A stretch of 9,476 nt of DNA from assembly GCA_028274925.1 (NCBI GenBank), contig JAQCNR010000372.1, forward strand, positions 1-9,476, read 5' to 3'. Under the pieces are notes generated by a model. That model saw only the letters and a program-made list of their open reading frames with translations, had not been told where the DNA came from and did no database searches. Made by a program: the position numbers and the translations under genes. The stretch is from Halovenus sp. GTDB lineage: Archaea; Halobacteriota; Halobacteria; Halobacteriales; Haloarculaceae. Shown here in pieces: positions 6,417 to 9,476 of this stretch. Within the stretch, counting starts at the first letter, position 1; each line of letters starts with the position of its first letter.

Positions 6417-8113
6417 CGGAAGTCGTTGCAGACCCACGACCGCTGCTTGCGGTGCTCTCCTCGGCGATTGCCATCGTCTTCATCATCGCCTCGCACAGTC
6501 GCCCGAACGTTCGGGAAGGCTGGTCTGTGCTCGCGGCGCTGACGAAGTTCGGTATCATCGTCAGTATGCTGCCGGGCGTGCTCGACGGGACGAGATACGA
6601 GTGGTCGATGGGGCCAATCGTCGGCGGTGGCAACGGTGGTATCGAGTTCGCGCTACAGGCCGACCCGCTGGGGATGATTTTCGCCACGCTGGCCAGCCTG
6701 CTGTGGATTTTCACCGCCTTCTACGCGGCGGGGTACATGCGCGGGCTGGATGAACACTCCCAGACACGTTTCTTTGCGGCCTTCGCCGCCAGCCTCTCGG
6801 CAGCAGTTGGCGTCGCGTTCGCCAAGAACCTGTTGACAATTTTCGTCTTCTACGAACTACTCTCGGTTGCGACGTACCCGCTGGTTGCACACAACGAGGA
6901 CCCCGAAGCCCGGGCTGCTGGCCGGAAATATCTCGCCTACACCTTCTTCGGCGGCGGTGTGCTCGTTCTCGGTGGGACGGCACTGGTCTTCGTCCTCGCC
7001 GGGACGACGACGTTCGGAGAAACAGGTCAGGCGCTTGCTAATGCTGACCCCGCGCTGGCAAAGGCTGCGTTCGCCTTGCTGGCGACTGGCTTCGGCGTCA
7101 AGGCTGGTTTGATGCCGCTGCACTCCTGGCTGCCAGACGCGATGGTTGCGCCAACCCCAGTCTCGGGACTGTTGCACGCCGTCGCGGTCGTCAAAAGCGG
7201 TGTGTTCGGCATTGCGCGCCTCGTCCTGGAAGTCTACGGACCCGGCGCGATGAGCCAGTTCGGACTCGGGTTGCCACTGGCGGCAGTGGCGGCCTTTACG
7301 TTGACCGCGGCGAGTGTCATCGCGCTCCGGCAGGACCGGCTGAAACGCCGGTTGGCGTACTCGACAGTGAGCCAATTGTCCTACATTGTCCTCGGGTTAG
7401 CGCTGGTCGGGCCGGCAGTCTCGAACGGTGATGGACTCCGGTTTGTCATCTGGGGCGCGCTGTTGCACATCCCCGCCCACGCCTTCATGAAACTCACACT
7501 GTTCTTCTGTGCCGGATTCATCCACGTCGAAACCCACACCGACTACATCAGTGAGATGGACGGCATCGGGAAACGGATGCCGCTGACGATGGCCGCCTTC
7601 GCCGTCGCGGCGGCGGGAATGGCCGGAATTCCACTTGTGGCTGGATTCGTGAGCAAGTGGTTCCTCCTGCTTGGCTCAGTGCAGGCCGGCCAGTCAATCT
7701 TTGCGGTGATACTGCTCATCTCCGGCGTGCTCAACATCGCGTACTTCTGGCCGATTGTCTACGGCGCCTTCTTCGAGTCTCACGACTCCGCCGACGCGAA
7801 GCCACTGATTAGTGGTCCCTTCGGCGGACGAGCGAGTGAAGACGCTGTCGCCACCGACGGCGGCAGTCACGCCGAGGGCGGTGAGGGTCAGGGCGGTGAG
7901 ACAGAAGCTCACGACGATGGCCACCACGACCATCACGGCGGCCCCGGACCGGGTGGCTGGGAGCGCGTTGGCTGGACAGGTCAGGAAGGGTCGTGGCTGA
8001 TGCTTGGCCCAATTCTCGTCATCGCGGCGGGCGCACTCGTCCTCGGAATCGTCCCGTACGAGACTGGCTTCCTCGAACTCATCGAGGTTGTCGCCGAGGA
8101 GGTGATGGGCTGA
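6413..8113 (+). CDS. mnhD2: Antiporter-like subunit D2, resembling MrpA N-terminal half, with His-rich loop
   Basis: This 566-residue polytopic protein of the NuoL/MrpA/MrpD family has the complete charged set: Glu148 in TM5 (FVFYELLSVATY), Lys230 in TM7 (GVKAGLMPLHSWLPDAM), His255 and Lys261 in TM8 (LLHAVAVVKSGVFGIAR), Lys360 (HIPAHAFMKLTLFF) and Lys415 in TM12 (AGFVSKWFLLLG). The PDAMVAPTPVSGLLHAVAVV segment (241-260) is closest to MrpA/NuoL, suggesting it replaces the missing N-terminal half of MrpA. A hydrophilic loop at about 456-525, before a last hydrophobic helix (about 529-548), is Gly/acidic-rich and carries five His in nine residues (500, 504, 505, 507, 508). A perfect GGAGGTGA (6401-6408) precedes the ATG, which overlaps the D1 stop by four bases. 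Confidence 0.9.
   Translation: MTEVVADPRPLLAVLSSAIAIVFIIASHSRPNVREGWSVLAALTKFGIIVSMLPGVLDGTRYEWSMGPIVGGGNGGIEFALQADPLGMIFATLASLLWIFTAFYAAGYMRGLDEHSQTRFFAAFAASLSAAVGVAFAKNLLTIFVFYELLSVATYPLVAHNEDPEARAAGRKYLAYTFFGGGVLVLGGTALVFVLAGTTTFGETGQALANADPALAKAAFALLATGFGVKAGLMPLHSWLPDAMVAPTPVSGLLHAVAVVKSGVFGIARLVLEVYGPGAMSQFGLGLPLAAVAAFTLTAASVIALRQDRLKRRLAYSTVSQLSYIVLGLALVGPAVSNGDGLRFVIWGALLHIPAHAFMKLTLFFCAGFIHVETHTDYISEMDGIGKRMPLTMAAFAVAAAGMAGIPLVAGFVSKWFLLLGSVQAGQSIFAVILLISGVLNIAYFWPIVYGAFFESHDSADAKPLISGPFGGRASEDAVATDGGSHAEGGEGQGGETEAHDDGHHDHHGGPGPGGWERVGWTGQEGSWLMLGPILVIAAGALVLGIVPYETGFLELIEVVAEEVMG
8098..8106 (+). promoter_or_regulatory. Shine-Dalgarno site for mnhD3
   Basis: GGAGGTGAT, a full complement of the 16S rRNA 3' end core, lies six bases before the ATG at 8113 inside the last codons of mnhD2. 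It supports that start for the gene that runs off the window. Confidence 0.75.
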
Positions 8114-9476
8114 TGGTGCTCGATATCGTGCCACCGGCGGCCTTCATCCTCACCGCGGCACTACTCATGGCGGTGATCCCCGAACGTCGAATCGCCCACG
8201 GAATTGGCATCCTCGCGACGGGTGGGGTCGCCGCGATTTCGTGGTTCGTCCCCGAGGGTGCGCACCTGGAGGTGCTGCTGTTTGGCGCGTTCGACGCCAT
8301 CATCTACAACGTCGACCCCTTCTCGCGACTGATGGGGCTGATTTTCGGTATTATTGGCGTCGTTGCCGTGCTCTACTCCTACGCCAGTGGAGCAGAGAAT
8401 ATCCAGACCGCGATTGCGCTGTCCTACGTCGGAACTAGCGTCGGGACAGTGTACGCCGGTGACTGGCTCACGCTCGTCTTCTTCTGGGAGTTGATGGCCG
8501 TCACGAGCACGCTGCTGGTCTGGCACTACGGCGGCGCGGCGGTCCGGGCTGGCTTCCGATACGCCGTGTTGCACGGCATTGGTGGGAGCCTCCTGCTTGC
8601 CGCCATCGTCTGGCACTACGTCGAGGTTGGGTCAGTGGCGTTCGCCGCGAATCCCGGAATCGTGAGTGGCGTGCCGGCCGCACTCGCAGCCATCGGTATC
8701 GGCGTCAACGTCGGCTTCGTCGGCTTGCACGCCTGGCTACCGGATACCTATCCACGCCCGCATATCGCAGCGAGTGTCTTCCTCTGTGTCTTCACGACGA
8801 AAACGGGCGTCTACGGAATGTTCCGCGCATTCCCTGACGGCCACCTCTGGATTGCATACATGGGTGGTGCAATGGCAGTGTTTGGTGCCTTCGCCGCGTT
8901 GTTGCAGTCAGATATGCGCCGACTGCTCTCCTATCACATCCAGTCACAGGTCGGCTACATGGTCGCCGGTGTCGGACTCGGCGGTGCGGCAATCGGCTAC
9001 GGTGGCTCGAAGTACTACTACGACGCGCTGGCCACTGCCGGAGCGTTCGGGCACGTGTTCAATCACATCCTCTACAAAGCACTGCTATTCATGGCTGTTG
9101 GCGTCATCATCTACCGGACAGGCAAGGAGAGTCTCGACGAGGTTGGTGGCCTCGGTCGGAAGATGCCACTCACCGCGATAACGTTCGCCGTCGCAGCGCT
9201 GTCGATTGCTGGCTTCCCTGGGTTCAACGGCTTCGTCTCGAAAGGGATGATCATCGGTGCGGCCGACAAGAAGAAGTTAGAGGCGCTGTGGATTCTGCTG
9301 CTGATTGGCGGGGTCGGAACCTTCCTTTCGTTCATCAAACTCGGCTACTTCGCCTTCATCGAGGGCGAGTACACCGGCGAGGTGAAGGACGCGAACACCG
9401 GACAGAGTGTTGCGTTGGTCTCGGTGGCAGGATTGTGTGTTGCCTTCGGTGTCGCACCGAACCTGCTGGTCGAGAT
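8113..9476 (+). CDS. mnhD3: Antiporter-like subunit D3, partial at window end
   Basis: An open frame of 454 codons without a stop runs to the window edge, so the C-terminus is missing. It is a third NuoL/M/N-MrpA/D family membrane protein. Visible are Glu126 in TM5 (LVFFWELMAVTSTLL), Lys230 in TM8 (CVFTTKTGVYGMFR, as in NuoM), the QSDMRRLLSYHIQSQVGY loop (265-282), Lys322 (HILYKALLFMAVG) and Lys377 in TM12 (GFNGFVSKGMIIG). The TM7 segment reads GVNVGFVGLHAWLPDTY, placing Asn199 where the family has a conserved Lys, and Gly instead of Pro before LHxWLP. The start ATG shares one base with the D2 stop (TGATG). It may be a modified or non-pumping partner in the complex, which is inference. The closest subfamily is uncertain. 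Confidence 0.88.
   Translation, partial: MVLDIVPPAAFILTAALLMAVIPERRIAHGIGILATGGVAAISWFVPEGAHLEVLLFGAFDAIIYNVDPFSRLMGLIFGIIGVVAVLYSYASGAENIQTAIALSYVGTSVGTVYAGDWLTLVFFWELMAVTSTLLVWHYGGAAVRAGFRYAVLHGIGGSLLLAAIVWHYVEVGSVAFAANPGIVSGVPAALAAIGIGVNVGFVGLHAWLPDTYPRPHIAASVFLCVFTTKTGVYGMFRAFPDGHLWIAYMGGAMAVFGAFAALLQSDMRRLLSYHIQSQVGYMVAGVGLGGAAIGYGGSKYYYDALATAGAFGHVFNHILYKALLFMAVGVIIYRTGKESLDEVGGLGRKMPLTAITFAVAALSIAGFPGFNGFVSKGMIIGAADKKKLEALWILLLIGGVGTFLSFIKLGYFAFIEGEYTGEVKDANTGQSVALVSVAGLCVAFGVAPNLLVE

Noticed and set aside
5801..6496. 231-codon minus-strand open frame opposite mnhD1
   Set aside because: It is low-complexity Ser/Ala/Thr/Pro composition typical of antisense frames in GC-rich genes, and the plus strand encodes a clear family member.
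1623..9476. Complex I (nuo) operon
   Set aside because: The MnhE, MnhF, MnhG and MnhB signatures and the MbhD/MbhE domains are specific to Mrp/Mbh-type antiporter modules, and no quinone-binding or peripheral-arm subunits are present.

Overview
The window looks like chromosomal DNA from a haloarchaeon (class Halobacteria). It is GC-rich and densely coded, the soluble parts and protein tails are very acidic, and the gene families and their arrangement are typical of halophilic archaea. I cannot name the genus from the sequence alone.

Layout: (1) 25-732 (+), a small serine alpha/beta hydrolase. (2) 738-1460 (-), a zinc-ribbon protein with a C-terminal region resembling DUF2103; it converges on the hydrolase with only 5 bases between the stop codons. 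(3) 1461-1622, a 162-base divergent intergenic region with a TATA-like box for the minus-strand gene and clustered short palindromes that could control the plus-strand operon. (4) 1623-9476 (+), a tightly packed operon for a multisubunit cation/proton antiporter (Mrp/Mnh/Sha family), running off the right edge. Its order is mnhE (with an N-terminal universal-stress-protein-like domain), mnhF, mnhG, a stand-alone piece equivalent to the C-terminal end of MrpA (MbhD+MbhE domains), mnhB, mnhC and three NuoL/M/N-like antiporter subunits here numbered D1, D2, D3 by position. D3 is cut off by the window end.

Every junction in the operon is an overlap (4, 4, 4, 8, 8, 8, 4 and 1 bases), and several starts carry strong Shine-Dalgarno sequences (GGAGGTGA type). 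The genes are therefore probably co-transcribed and translationally coupled, giving one membrane complex. By family knowledge, Mrp complexes exchange Na+ (or another monovalent cation) for H+ and maintain pH and Na+ homeostasis in halophiles.

The gene order E-F-G-A'-B-C-D matches the antiporter half of archaeal Mbh-type membrane-bound hydrogenases (MbhA-H) rather than the usual bacterial mrpABCDEFG order, with extra antiporter-like genes after D. The three large subunits differ at ion-path residues. D2 keeps all of the expected charged residues, D1 lacks the TM8 Lys/His, and D3 has Asn where the TM7 Lys is expected. D2 also looks most like the N-terminal half of MrpA and has a histidine-rich loop. 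These are the most interesting features. I see no RNA genes, mobile elements, CRISPR arrays or convincing terminators.
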